Source: Capniomyces stellatus
Lineage: Eukaryota; Kickxellomycota; Harpellomycetes; Harpellales; Legeriomycetaceae
DNA length: 64,000 nucleotides
Assembly (NCBI GenBank): GCA_001661515.1
Contig: LUVW01000006.1
Location: 224,608 to 288,607, forward strand
Reading direction: 5' to 3'
Position 1 is the first letter of the stretch. Each line of letters begins with the position of its first letter. The translations under genes and the position numbers were made by a program. Below the pieces are notes generated by a model that was given only the letters and a program-made list of their open reading frames with translations, was not told where the DNA came from and made no database searches. Below are positions 23,086-34,421 of the stretch, piece by piece.

Positions 23086-24234
23086 CAAACAGTCCAGCTA
23101 CACAAAGTACAAAGTGTCAGATATACTGTATTATTAAAGATAAAAAAATTGCTAAGCAAAAAAGAGAAGGGAGAATATATATGCTCGAGTCTTTAAGTCT
23201 CACATTTGATTAGTTTAAGTGAAGAAAAGACATGTTGAGCTTAATCCATTCTACATTATAATTATCGTTCTAGAATAGTCGTAGCAAGCTTTAGTATAAA
23301 ATTTAAGGGATTAAAAGGGCAGGGAAAAACAGAACGCATGACATTTTAATACGACACTAATCATCTTTACCAAATGCGCAAATCAAATTACTTTCCATTA
23401 GTTGCTAGAACATTGCCTAGTATTACTATTTTTTTTTACTTTACTATTATTCCTGCTACAACTTTTACTATTATTCTTGCTATTATTCTTGCTATTATTC
23501 TTGCTAATATTTTCGTTACAATCTTTGCTACAACTTTTGCTATATAATTGCGTAAACGATTTTCGGATTTTTCAGTAAATCCCAGTCATTAAATTTGACC
23601 CATATTCACGTTGCTACTATCAATCGAAATGGCTTTGTTGCTTTTTGCGTTGGTTTAGTAATCGGCGGGCCTATGCTAAAACCAGGATGGTATATTTGTT
23701 TTTGCACAATGTACTTCTCGAAGCTGATCCTGGTTTTGGCAGTAAATAAGTTAACTGGGCTAATCGAGAAACTGATAAATTGAGTTTTAAAAACACATTT
23801 AAGCCAATGTAGCACAAGTTTTGTGTTGCAAAGACACGAAATATAAAAGCGTTTATAAATGGCGCTAATTGCAAATGGCACTATTACGTAAACAGTCTTT
23901 TTATTTGTTTATCAATTACATTTAGTGCTTTTGTTGAAACGATTTGCTTTTGCTTTCTTATGGTTGTTAACCGATATCGTTTATCAAACTATTACCGCAT
24001 CGTTTATTGTGCCTACTGATAGCACCAACAACAAAAATTAGACAACAACTCGGATTTTAGCCAATCTTTTGTTTACGTCTATATCCCTTTCCAGTGTATT
24101 ATCCTTCCCCCATCTACTTTTACTTTCTACACCAAGAATAGAAACATAGTAGGTAGGTAAATTCAAGATTCGAAGCAAAGTAAAGCAAGGCAGATTAATA
24201 GAAACTAACTGAATAGGGTTTTTGAAATATAGGT
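23086..24234. other. intergenic, includes 12-bp tandem repeat
   Basis: AT-rich region between divergent genes, with a short tandem repeat at 23465-23545. Small open frames near 23600-23880 have no in-frame ATG of interest or recognisable motif. Confidence 0.45.
23465..23545. repeat. TATTATTCTTGC 12-bp tandem repeat
   Basis: About three near-perfect copies of TATTATTCTTGC, flanked by degenerate copies (CTACAACTTTTG). Confidence 0.75.
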
Positions 24235-25165
24235 ATGGATAAAGAAGAAGGTTTAAACCGATTAAATGTGCGCGTGGAGCCAAACGATGGAGGCTTGGAA
24301 AAGGAGTTTGAAGAGTATTTTAGCTCCAAACAAGCAGCTGGGAACAGCGAGGCGAAGAAGAACAGTTTTTCTAGTTCCAAAAACTCTGTCAACAGTTCCA
24401 ATTACAGCAACTACAGCTACTCTTTAGAAACATTCAACAAGAATACGGTGAGACTGTCGTTTGAGACAGATTTCAAAGGGCTGGAGGAAATCAACAATCA
24501 TTCGTACCCAAACCTGGTCTTACCAAGACACCCTAGTGGATACTACTCGCCCCAACAAAGTAGTACAGCTGATCTTGCTGGAAATATAAACAGGAGGGGA
24601 TCGATATTTAGCATGAGGTCGCTACGGGGTGTTACTGGAGCAAACAGTGAATTAAAGTTACAAACTACAAGTAAAAAAGGTACAGCGTTCATACTAGAAA
24701 TTTTATTGGTGGGGTTTTTTTTTTCACCAGCGTTGAACTGTTTTGTAAAGCTTTAGCGATAAAGGTTAATTGGACTAATTCAATGTTAACAAAAGTAAAA
24801 GAAACTGTGTAAGCACTAGTTCGATTAAAACAACCAAAATTTACTGATTTGTACCCTTTATGCTAAAATTAGTTTCGAGTTCGTATGTCACATTGCTACT
24901 AAACCATTACAACAGCATAACGTTGGACCTAAAAACCATTGTGGATAGCAACAGAAAAATAGTAGCTAGAAATAACCAAATTGGCACAGAGCAGATGAGC
25001 AATAAAGCAGCATGTGAAGTGGCGGAACTGAATATGAATGATGCCTTGGAAGTGATCAAGGGAATAAACAAAACCAGCTGTTTAAAAAACATCAAGGAGC
25101 TATTGATCGAGTCCATAAACATTAAAAGATCGATACTGGGCAAAAGGAGAGCAAATAGGGTATAA
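24235..25165 (+). CDS. small coiled-coil protein, possibly BORC/BLOC-like
   Basis: Two exons in phase: 24235..24679 (donor aaaaaag|gtacag) and 24873..25165 (acceptor gctaaaattag, with a CTAAA branch site), giving about 245 aa. The first 150 residues are Ser/Asn-rich and probably disordered. The second exon encodes a helical segment (SITLDLKTIVDSNRKIV through ELLIESINIKRSI) with heptad-like spacing and a basic end. The layout of a disordered N-terminus plus one C-terminal coiled coil with a long central linker resembles BORCS6/lyspersin-type subunits of the lysosome-positioning BORC complex. That resemblance is weak and by eye only. Confidence 0.65.
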
Positions 25166-25536
25166 CCAGGCTTTCCGTCCTTATTCTTAAAGGGACAAAA
25201 TATATTTAAATACTTTCTTCATCTATGTTAGCCTAGACTCAAAATCACGCGACCAAATTGTAAATAGACGCGCTTACTACCACAATATACTGGCTAATGG
25301 TATTGATAATTATGGGATTAAAGATGGTGGACATTGGTACTTTTTACAACTATAGTAAAAATAGTGGGAGGGGGAGGGGGGTAGAAACATATCGAGTACT
25401 TGCAACTAAGAAAACAATCAGTACAGCAAGTACTTTACAAAAAAAAAATTATGGCTATAAACTATAAATCTAGAAATAAAAGGCCGTGATCCATCAGAGT
25501 ATAGAACCGGATGCACAACGTGTGCTTGGTGGAAAG
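25166..25536. other. convergent 3' intergenic
   Basis: AT-rich spacer with a G-rich run near 25364-25381 between the convergent stops of the coiled-coil and kanadaptin genes. Nothing else seen. Confidence 0.5.
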
Positions 25537-28500
25537 CTAGTAACCAAATTTGTCGTTTAGGGACGTTCTTCCATCGCCAGTTTGGTCAGATGGAGGTACC
25601 CAAACGTCGTCATCGTCAACAAAGGTATTTTCATACACATTCTTGGGCTTCTTTGGGCCGTTGGTACGTTCGGAGTTTTTTGCTTCAGTGTGTGTCGAGG
25701 GTAACAGCTGTCTTTTGATCCCAGATAAGGTTTTGTAGCTATCATCTGGTTCGGCCCTAGCTACACCACTCTTTGATGGTTTGGGTTTTTCAAGGCTATT
25801 TTTTACAACTACGTCAGGTGCAGGAATACTTGGTTCGTTTAAGCCAGCATTTGGCTCAACCGATTCGCTCACTTTGTCAGATTGTTGGCTGGTTTCTCCC
25901 TCTATATTACTGGATACCATTTTGGTGCTTTCAAATGCTTCTTTTAGAGCACTGGCTTCGACTGCAACAGAGTGTGTGCTTGGTGAAGGATCTGTGTTTG
26001 TATCCTGAATCAGGTCGTAGCTGCTAGTGGGTTTGGCGATTTCCATTAGTTTTTTTAGCCTGGCCAATTCCTATTTTGTTTATACATAAATATACATTTT
26101 GCTTTTATCAGACACACTCAATCAACAAATATAATTGGGGGAAAATATCCTAGTTTAGACTGTTTCTTCTCTCAATTTATCTTCACCCGCTTCATCTACT
26201 TTCTTTCTTTCTCTCTCACTTACCTTTTTTGCAATAGCAAGCTTTGAGTTCAGCTCATTAATGGCTGATGTATTTGACTTCTTCTGGAGTCCGTACACAT
26301 ACGAATCGACTTCATCGTCGACTTTTCCAATGCTGTTGTTATACTTTTCAGAATCTATAGCAGTTTAAAAAAAGAACACAATCAACTCATGAAAAAGAGG
26401 CCCACATCTAGCTGAAAAACCAAGAACTCAAGCCGCTACAAGCTAGCGATATAGATTACCAAACGACATACCTCTACTTAGGACATCAACTTTGCGCTCA
26501 ATCTCGGATTTCAACTGGCTTAGCTGGCTAAATTTAGCACACAACGACTCAAATGTCTCGACCTCAACAGTTGGCTTTGCCGAGACTAGTATTTATCAGT
26601 TTTGCAATTCAACTGTTAGTATTTACTTGATTTTGCACTTTATATCGGACGGTAACACAAACAACTTATTGCCGACACTAAACCAGACGAAATTGAAATG
26701 ACGCTTTATCCTCAACACAATATCCGTGTGCTCAATATTAACTGTTGGATTATGGTACCTTTCTTTTCTGTTCTATCATAATAATCATCCTCATCGCTAC
26801 TATTTCCAGAAGCTCGCTTTCTACGGCCTACAAAAAGCGACATTGAAAAAAGAAAACAAAACAAAAAGTCAAGTAAAGAGGTTGGGATTTATTAATTCGA
26901 GTTATGCAGCAACTTTATAGCCTTATTCCAAGTATATGCATATATATAAGACTATCCACGTTGGTTTTATAATGCTTAGGCATACTACTTGATTTGGGGT
27001 TCCCGGTGTCAAACAGCCCAGCGGCGTCAATTAGTTCACAAGCGTTCAACGCAGCTTCATTTTGTGCCGTTCTAAATCAATCATTTATGAATACAAGAGT
27101 TGGTTTTCATTTTCGACGTACCAAAGAAACCAAAGCAAATAAATATTGCAGCTTTGTAGCAACAAAATCAAAATCAAAATTAATAACAATAAAAGACAAT
27201 ATATTACTTTTTCCTTGAACCTTTTCCAATTCCGTATAAAGCCATTCCATTTGCATCATTCATGGGCAAACATATCCTACAACGAGTCACACGATTTCAG
27301 TATTAAAGCAGCACCAGTTAGCTTGTGTGTAAGAGATAGTATATTACAAGCGCCAAAGTTTAGCATCAACGGAAAAGTTTTCAATGTCTATCCCAAGCTA
27401 AAATTAGATAATTCCGTTCTTACTTTGCAGTAAACACACGATCCTGAGGGTTTTCCTCGAATTCAAAGTCCACAGCGCACCCATAGCTCTATTAAATTAT
27501 TTTTTTAATAAAAGAATAAAAATCCCACCCAATAACAAAGTTGGTGTTATTCACTTGAAAGAGAAATTAAAATTCAAGAGCGAGGCAAGAACGAGGCTAA
27601 ACGAGTAATATGAAATACCTCTAAAAACCTGGAAAGCGCCTTTCTAGGATCTGCAATGTAAAACGTGTTTGTTCCCTTTGAATCGCCTGAGCTAGCTGCG
27701 TGCTGTGTCGTTGAAACGTTAGCTCTGGCCTCATCGCCAAAACCCCTAACAAGTACCGGGTTTAGTCAAACTCAGTATCAGGGTTACATCACCACTCGTT
27801 TCGGTTTTTTTTAAATTGATTGCAGCAAATTGTGGTGTTTCTTTTAAACATATAAAAACAAATTGTATTAGTCAGTGCAAAGAGTTAATAAAGCTAGACA
27901 AGTTACCATGTAGCCCCTTCTGTTTGTTCAGCTGGCTCTTCATGTGTATTACTGTCTGACAACGCATTGTTGGCTTCTTGACTCTTGTTCTTTTCTTTTG
28001 ACGATTGATTCTTTTTAGCTTGCTCCATAATACTCATGTGGATTAAATAATCCCTCTCTGCTTCACAGTCGTTGATATAGCTTTGGTCATCGGTTCCCAG
28101 CATGTACACCCGACTACTCATCCCAAACTTAATTTGGTCCCCCACCATTAGCCTCACGCTGCTTCTGCCTGCAATCTCTTTTTTATTGACAAATGTTTTG
28201 TGGCTGCTGTTCATATCATACAGATATGCATGGCCATCGTTACAGAATTGGATAACCGCATGATATCTAGATATAGACTATATAAACACCAATGCAAACC
28301 TAATTAGCTAAACGCACCATCTTTATACCATGGAACTCTGCTGGGTACCCTCTAAAATGGCGGTGTTGGCATCAATTTACTCCTCAATCAGTAACAATTA
28401 TAATGTATACAATACTTACTGGATGTTCCATCGGAAAGTCGCAAATAGGTAGCCGACCTATTATTGTATCAAAACAAGTATTAATCTGTTAATATACTTA

Positions 28501-29082
28501 TACTTGAAAAACTATAACGCAACATAACGCAACCAGCGTAACCAGCGTAACCAGTGTCGCATACTGGAGGAATTTGGTTTATGGATCCTACTACTTACCA
28601 AAAACATAGTAATCCTGCTCCATTGAAATTGGTATCGTTTCTATCAAGACGCCCTCTTTTAGAACTTCAAAAAAAAACTCGCGTTGAGGATCTGCTCTAT
28701 TTGTTGGTGGTTTGTAATTTAATGGCGGTGCGGCTCTACTTTCTGCGCTTGTTTCTGCACGGCGGCTACTAGTTGTGATTTTCAGAGACTTGATTTCGGG
28801 CGCTTTAAACATGACAGCGTCGGTTTTGGATTCTGAACTCACACCTTTAATTTCCTCTGGATTTTCTTTCGAGTTCTTTTCGCTTACTAGGCCGGTGTTG
28901 TCATTGTTGATAGTATACCCTGCTTTATCTTTTGGATTCTGATTCTGAGTTGATGGCGACCCTGCGCCTTTAATTTCGGATTTGCTTTCTAGTTTTACAT
29001 TGCTGCTAGAGACTTGTTTTGAATTTGGTGTTTTAAAAACAGGAATTGTGGGCACTTTAAATCCGTCATTCTGCGTTCCCAT
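25537..29082 (-). CDS. SLC4A1AP: kanadaptin (SLC4A1AP) homologue, FHA-domain protein
   Basis: Eleven exons fit in phase: 29082..28599, 28457..28420, 28277..27907, 27745..27619, 27488..27424, 27276..27208, 27071..26989, 26827..26759, 26585..26472, 26354..26224, 26070..25537, giving about 694 aa. After a disordered N-terminus, PPLNYKPPTNRADPQREF leads into an FHA domain (about 150-250) with GRLPICDFPMEHPSISRYHAVIQF and SSHKTFVNK, the phosphopeptide-binding face. The following blocks match kanadaptin in order: GATWGFGDEA, FYIADPRKALSRFLE, ICLPMNDANG, a dsRBD-like EAALNACELIDAAGLF, ETFESLCAKF, and the C-terminal VWVPPSDQTGDGRTSLNDKFGY-type motif. The family is nuclear and linked to mRNA processing or splicing. 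It is one of the most intron-dense genes in the window. Confidence 0.92.
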
Positions 29083-29778
29083 TTTTGAACAAGCTAAATT
29101 CCTATAAACAAACTAAACTTTAAATATATATTCTGTATTTACTCGTGCTACAACAGCCCTTGAAATGCTTGTATTGTTGTTTATTAGTTTGTTGTTTTTG
29201 ACTTTGTCTTTGTCTTTGTCTTTGTCTTTGTTGTTGCTGTATTTAAAAGCCAAGATAAACTAAACTGCAAAGTATTTCTGGTATTTCTTCAATAAAAATA
29301 TATTTATATATTTCAGCAAGGTTTTGCCAATTATGCTATTGATTTGGCAACATTCCGGTGATAAATGCTAGGTTAGTTCCAAGTTAAAACACGAGGATCG
29401 GGGTTTACATTTGTTTGTAATTGGCGAGAATCAAAGTCGCTTCATTACTTTTCAGCATTTTTAATTTTTAATTTTTAATTTCTAGTTTCTAATTTTTTGT
29501 TGGAGCTAGTTTTGATTTATTTTTTTTATTGAAATATTGGAGCCAGCTCTGGTTATTTTTTTTCTTTCACAATTTAATGTTAATCGTTTGGTTTCAGTAA
29601 AAATCGAAGGTTACCTTTTTAAATTTGAAAACAAGCGTCAATACAATTGCATATACAGATACCTCACGTTACACTTTAAACTCTGAGCCAAACATATTTT
29701 CGAGTATATTAAATAGCCACAAGCATAACTATCGAGCAGTCACGGATATCACAGCAACATTGTTGAGAAGCGATCGCA
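29083..29778. other. divergent promoter region kanadaptin/EngB
   Basis: AT-rich region between divergent start codons, with a TTTGTC microsatellite near 29200-29235 and repeated TTTTTAATTT units near 29460. It presumably drives both flanking genes. Confidence 0.5.
29200..29235. repeat. TTTGTC hexanucleotide repeat
   Basis: Four to five tandem CTTTGT units about 120 bp upstream of the kanadaptin start codon. Confidence 0.75.
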
Positions 29779-31932
29779 ATGACAACTCGGAATTTAGTTT
29801 TGAACTTGAAATATATACCCCGAGTAAAGTGTGTCAGACTTTACACGCAGGGGTCAACAACTAGTTTACCGCCTATCCAAGAATGCGTTGAACAGCCGAA
29901 AAAAGTTGATTCCGATCCACCGGGAGTGTTTCTATCCTCAAGCAAATATCTCCGCAAAATGAATGGTGAGTCGGAAGGCGAAAGTACGCTGTCCAACAGA
30001 AAAATGCTCAACAACATTAAGCCAGATCCAAAAATAATCGAATTTTTAAACCAGGAAAATTTAGGGTCGGTGAAAAGAACAAGATACTCTTCAAGATCCA
30101 TACCAGATCCTATTGAGCGTGGATCGATAAAGGTACATAAATATACATGTGTATATATTTTATATCCATTGTATGTTGTTGAAAACGGAATTTACCCAAA
30201 AACGGTGAGGGTGTTGTAGAAAGAGTAAATAAGGAAATTTGGACCGTTTTGGTTTGTGTATTGACTCTGCCCCCAACGAGCCAAAGTAGATATGACAAAT
30301 TTCAATCAAAAAAAAAACAAAGTAGGAACCATAACATAATGCATTAAATACTTTATCTTTTTAAACCTAGCTTTTGAACTTTAAATTCTTTGCTGGTGCC
30401 ACCGACCCAAAGTCTTTCCCCCCCGAAAAGCTGCCGGAAATAGCATTTGTTGGTAATGATCATAGCATCTTTGAATAACCAACTGCTCGTGGTAACTGGT
30501 GTACCAAGCTTACAAGTTCCTTTTGCAAAAGATATCTGTTAATTTCAAGACCGTATAAATCAACTTTAGGGAGGTCAAATGTAGGAAAATCATCCCTCAT
30601 CAATCATTTGGGCAGCACTTCTATTGCACGAGTGTCGGATAAACCTGGCGAAACACAGCAGCTAAATTTTTACAATTCAGGCGCGGATTTCTATTTGGTT
30701 GATATGCCGGGCTATGGCTTTGCTTATACAAACGATGAAAAGAAGCTTAGCTGGGCATCTCTAGTAAGTTTAATCAGAGTTTTTGTGATAAAGTAATTAT
30801 GAGAGCTGATTTGGGTGTATTTTACCAAACATCAATTAAATTTAAATTTTTTGTGTTAATATAGATCGAACAATACATTGAGAAAAGAAAGTCTCTCAGG
30901 CGTCTAATGGTTCTCATCGACGCACGTCACGGTAAGCATATCTGCCTACCTACCCATTCATTTATACACTTTCTTAAATATAGTTTCGCTCTGTTTACTT
31001 TTGTGGACCTGGACTGAGTGATTGAACTGGCTTGTTTTTGGGATCTGTCTTGTTATTAAAACGCCTGCTTCTCATTATTTAACTTTTAGGCATTAAAGTT
31101 GGTGATCAAGACTTCTTGAATATGCTAGAAAGGTAAAACCACTGGAATTATTTTGAGTTATACATTTAATCCAGATTAGAGTTCAACTTGGGTATAGTAC
31201 TGATAGTTTTCATTTTCTGCACATCGCTATTACTACTATTACTTTGCACCGAATTTAATTTAATTTAATTTGACGAATATTTTGCAATAGTAAGAAAGTG
31301 AAATACCAGATCATCATAACCAAGTGTGACGCCGTTAGCAGAGACATACTTTCCAAAAGATACACAGTCATATCGCAAGTAAGTATACACCACCAAGTGC
31401 GGTTGAAGCCAACTATCGCTTCTCGAATACATATAGTGGCTATAATCGTGGTTTTTCTTGAGAAAGAAATGAAGAAGGATACACGTACAGTATGTGAGAT
31501 TGATCCCATCATAATAACGAGTTTGGTAATGTGCATAACTAGGCAATAAAGAGCGCTAAATATTGCCAGCAGAAAATACATCTAGTCAGCTCAATCAAAA
31601 ACTCTGGACTGGAGATTCTTAAAAAAGAAATGGTTCATACAATGGGACTGGGGAAAAAGTACCTTGTCGGTGTTAAAAAGGCAGAAACAATCAGTAAGAT
31701 CAAATACGAGCGAAACGATAAAAAGAGCCATGCTGCCAAACCAGCAACGACACTATTTAAGCCGAGGTTTGGTAAGGATAAAAACAAACCGTTGTCTGCT
31801 AATGGATTAAAGAGTAAACCGTACACTAAAAATACACAAAAAGTACCTGGATCCAAACCATACGCTAAAAAAGCACAAAACATACCTGGATCCAAACCAT
31901 CCAAAATACAAACGTTTGCAAAAAAACCCTAA
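29779..31932 (+). CDS. mitochondrial EngB/YihA-type GTP-binding protein
   Basis: Multi-exon TRAFAC GTPase, about 415 aa. Exons: 29779..30132, 30371..30452, 30570..30763, 30865..30931, 31090..31132, 31291..31378, probably 31463..31525, then from about 31570 to 31932. The last two boundaries are the least certain. The N-terminus (MTTRNLVLNLKYIPRVKCVR) is a good mitochondrial presequence. The EngB core follows: FFAGATDPKSFP, EIAFVGRSNVGKSSLI (G1), ETQQLNFY (G2 region), DMPGYGFA (G3), RRLMVLIDARHGI, IIITKCD (G4) and an IHLVSSIKNSGLEIL end (G5). EngB proteins assist large-ribosomal-subunit assembly, and the fungal nuclear copies act in mitochondria. The C-terminus extends beyond the family norm as a Lys/Pro-rich tail with two copies of a SKPY-K--Q--PG unit. 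Confidence 0.88.
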
Positions 31933-32600
31933 GATGTTGTCCGCTTTTTCGGAGTTGTTTATCTTGTCTTTATCTAGAAGGAAAAGTTTTTTATATTTAA
32001 TTATCTGTGGACAGATTTTTGGCATTTAATTGTAAAGATACAAATATACTATTTAATTGTAAAGGCGCAAGTATACTACTCAGTTGTGATCTCTTTTTTT
32101 TAAAAGAAAAGAAAGAAAAAGAAAAAAAAAGAAAAAAAAAGAAAACCTTGTTAAAAATTGTAAGCACAAAGTTTTAAAATTGGCATCGCGTTAGGTGCAT
32201 GAGGCATTGCAACAACCGCGTTTGAAATATGGGCGCCTTATAACATGGTGTACCTTTATGTGGGACTTGATGCAATAGAGATTCATTGAAAGAGAATAGC
32301 TGACTTGATTATAGACTTGGGATGATAGTAATTATAGATAGCATATATAGATATATATATATATAAAACATGTGTGTAAAGAAAAGGGAGAAAAACGTAA
32401 ATAAAAATATGTGCTAAAACTGATCGAATAGTGAATAGGACGATATCGCCAACTAAACTGAAAATGTATAAATTTTATGTATATGCACTGGTATGCTGTT
32501 AGCTTTAATCGATAGCCGAGCACAGCATAGTTTGGCACTGACACTGGCTATCTATAAACATGGTTGTCATTATGATTGTTGTTGAGGTTATGATTGTTGT
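31933..32600. other. convergent 3' intergenic
   Basis: AT-rich, with a GAAAAA purine tract at 32104-32146. No gene seen. Confidence 0.5.
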
Positions 32601-34421
32601 TTAGTTAAAGTTCTGGATGTCTTTGGCAACATAATCAGATCTGGTTGGTTCAAAAAAGATGGACTTCAGTGACTTGTTGTCACCAGTGTTGTTGCTGGGA
32701 TAACCTTGAGGCAGTCCCAGCTTTTTTTTGATTGATCTTTTTTGTTTTACACTAGAATTGTAGGCGACATTTTCGTAAGTTGAAGAAACATCACCGCCTG
32801 TTGCAGTTTCCGAGGCCTTATGACCAACGTTGAAAACAGGGTAGTCCTGGTTCCTGTGTAAACTGATGTTGGTGTTGCTCTTGACGGGCTTTAGTTTTCT
32901 GTACTGCGTGTTTGCGGCTTCGTTGGATTTATCTTCTGTGGTATCGAGTACTTTTGGTAAAGATTTGATTGCACCCTCGGCTTTGGCAGACACCGGCACT
33001 GGTATTGCTAGCTCCTTAATCGCCGAGTTTGTTCTTTCGATTTTTTTGGAAATTCTTTCAATAGAGTCCAAAGTATCAGAGTCTTTCTGGAAAACGTTTT
33101 CTGGGAACTCATTTCCATTAATGCGTACTTTTGATATGCTGGGTCTGACCTTGGTGGTGGCTGGCGAGGGCGCTTTTATTGGTTGGTCAAAACTGTTCTT
33201 GATTTTGAATATGTCGACTTTTGGAACTAGATTGAAATCTCTGGAAACTCTTCCGGAAGACTTGCTTGTCGTTGGTGAGAACAGGTCGCTGTTTTTGGAT
33301 TGGCTCCCAGTGTGTTGGGATACTGATAATGGCTTGTTGGTAAACGCTGATCTCGACCTGCTTTCTGAGATTCTTGATGGGGATACATTGGCTTCAGCAA
33401 AGCTACCGTTGATTGAGGCTTTAGTGCTGCTCCTTTCAGTGTACACTGACCTGTTAAGGATATCCTCAATTATCACGTCCTCTGATCTAGGAGTTGATGC
33501 GTGTAGCTTTTTGATAATCAAGTCGTTTGAGTCAATTGAGTTTTCTCTAATAGATTCGCCTCTGTAGTTTTCTGAGCTTTGAGATCTTCGAGTGTTGACC
33601 GTCTGCGAGTTGTTTGAACCTGAACTAGCATTGTTATAACCGTAAAAGTCGTTTTCTTTGGCCGGCGTTGGCCTGGCGCCTCCTTCTTGCTTAAAGTTAT
33701 AGGCTTCAAACTTGGACACTGATGGCAATTTGGTATACATTAAATTTGCATATGATCTTTCGCCGCTCTCTTCAACAAACCTGCTGTTGGCACTAGCTTT
33801 AGCCGCTATTGTGTCTGTAGACTTTTTGTTGCGGGAGCTTATTGTGTTGACTGAAAGCGATGTTGCATTGGGATTCATGTCGTTGATGTCCCTGGTTTTC
33901 AGGTACGAGCCTGTAGAGGCATTTATGATTGGCTCGGCGATTGTAAATGTTTGAACGTTGGCTATTTCTATTTTGCCTGATGCCTTTGTAAGTGTTCGGT
34001 TGACGTTTTTTGCCTTTGACGTTATATCTTTTTTTCTTTGCGTTTTGTTGTTGGTTTTTTTGCTTGACTGTTTAGCTTCTGGTTGCTTGTTGTGTTCAAA
34101 CAGTGCCTCGTATATCTCAACTGCATCATTACTTATCATTTGTTTTGTATTCTCAAGCATGATCCAGTTCTCGTTGCTATCCTTGGAATTAAGCATATCC
34201 TTTTTCTGTAGTAGGCTTGATCTGGCCACTTTGCTGGCAAAATTGCCGTTTATTGTCGAGACAATTCGTGGGTTTGCGCCTTTTTCTTCATTCCTGGAGC
34301 TTAGAAAGCTATACTCTATCTCTGGTCCATCATACTGCTCGATTACCAGATCGTTTAGGTTATAATCAGGATGCTCCTCTTCTTCGATACCCTTTTGGCC
34401 CCCGCATCCACAGAATTTCAT
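32601..34421 (-). CDS. disordered 606-aa protein with N-terminal Cys motif, unknown
   Basis: Single-exon, 606 aa from an ATG at 34421. I recognise no domain. It begins MKFCGCGGQKGIEEEEHPDY, with two closely spaced Cys that could be palmitoylated; Gly is not at position 2, so N-myristoylation is not expected. An acidic/aromatic segment follows (DLVIEQYDGPEIEYSFLSSR). The remainder is Ser/Thr/Asn/Lys-rich with no globular signature and many potential phosphorylation sites, plus scattered short hydrophobic motifs (KLPSVSKFEAYNF, FNLVPKVDIFKI). A peripheral membrane adaptor or scaffold is possible, but that is a guess from the N-terminus. Confidence 0.75.
   Translation of the reverse strand: MKFCGCGGQKGIEEEEHPDYNLNDLVIEQYDGPEIEYSFLSSRNEEKGANPRIVSTINGNFASKVARSSLLQKKDMLNSKDSNENWIMLENTKQMISNDAVEIYEALFEHNKQPEAKQSSKKTNNKTQRKKDITSKAKNVNRTLTKASGKIEIANVQTFTIAEPIINASTGSYLKTRDINDMNPNATSLSVNTISSRNKKSTDTIAAKASANSRFVEESGERSYANLMYTKLPSVSKFEAYNFKQEGGARPTPAKENDFYGYNNASSGSNNSQTVNTRRSQSSENYRGESIRENSIDSNDLIIKKLHASTPRSEDVIIEDILNRSVYTERSSTKASINGSFAEANVSPSRISESRSRSAFTNKPLSVSQHTGSQSKNSDLFSPTTSKSSGRVSRDFNLVPKVDIFKIKNSFDQPIKAPSPATTKVRPSISKVRINGNEFPENVFQKDSDTLDSIERISKKIERTNSAIKELAIPVPVSAKAEGAIKSLPKVLDTTEDKSNEAANTQYRKLKPVKSNTNISLHRNQDYPVFNVGHKASETATGGDVSSTYENVAYNSSVKQKRSIKKKLGLPQGYPSNNTGDNKSLKSIFFEPTRSDYVAKDIQNFN

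Noticed and set aside
23595..23881. overlapping short frames on both strands
   Set aside because: Near-mirror frames of a low-complexity region without ATG starts or conserved motifs.
32866..33567. 233-codon plus-strand frame
   Set aside because: Antisense to the 606-aa minus-strand gene; hydrophobic composition typical of complementing Ser/Lys-rich coding sequence.
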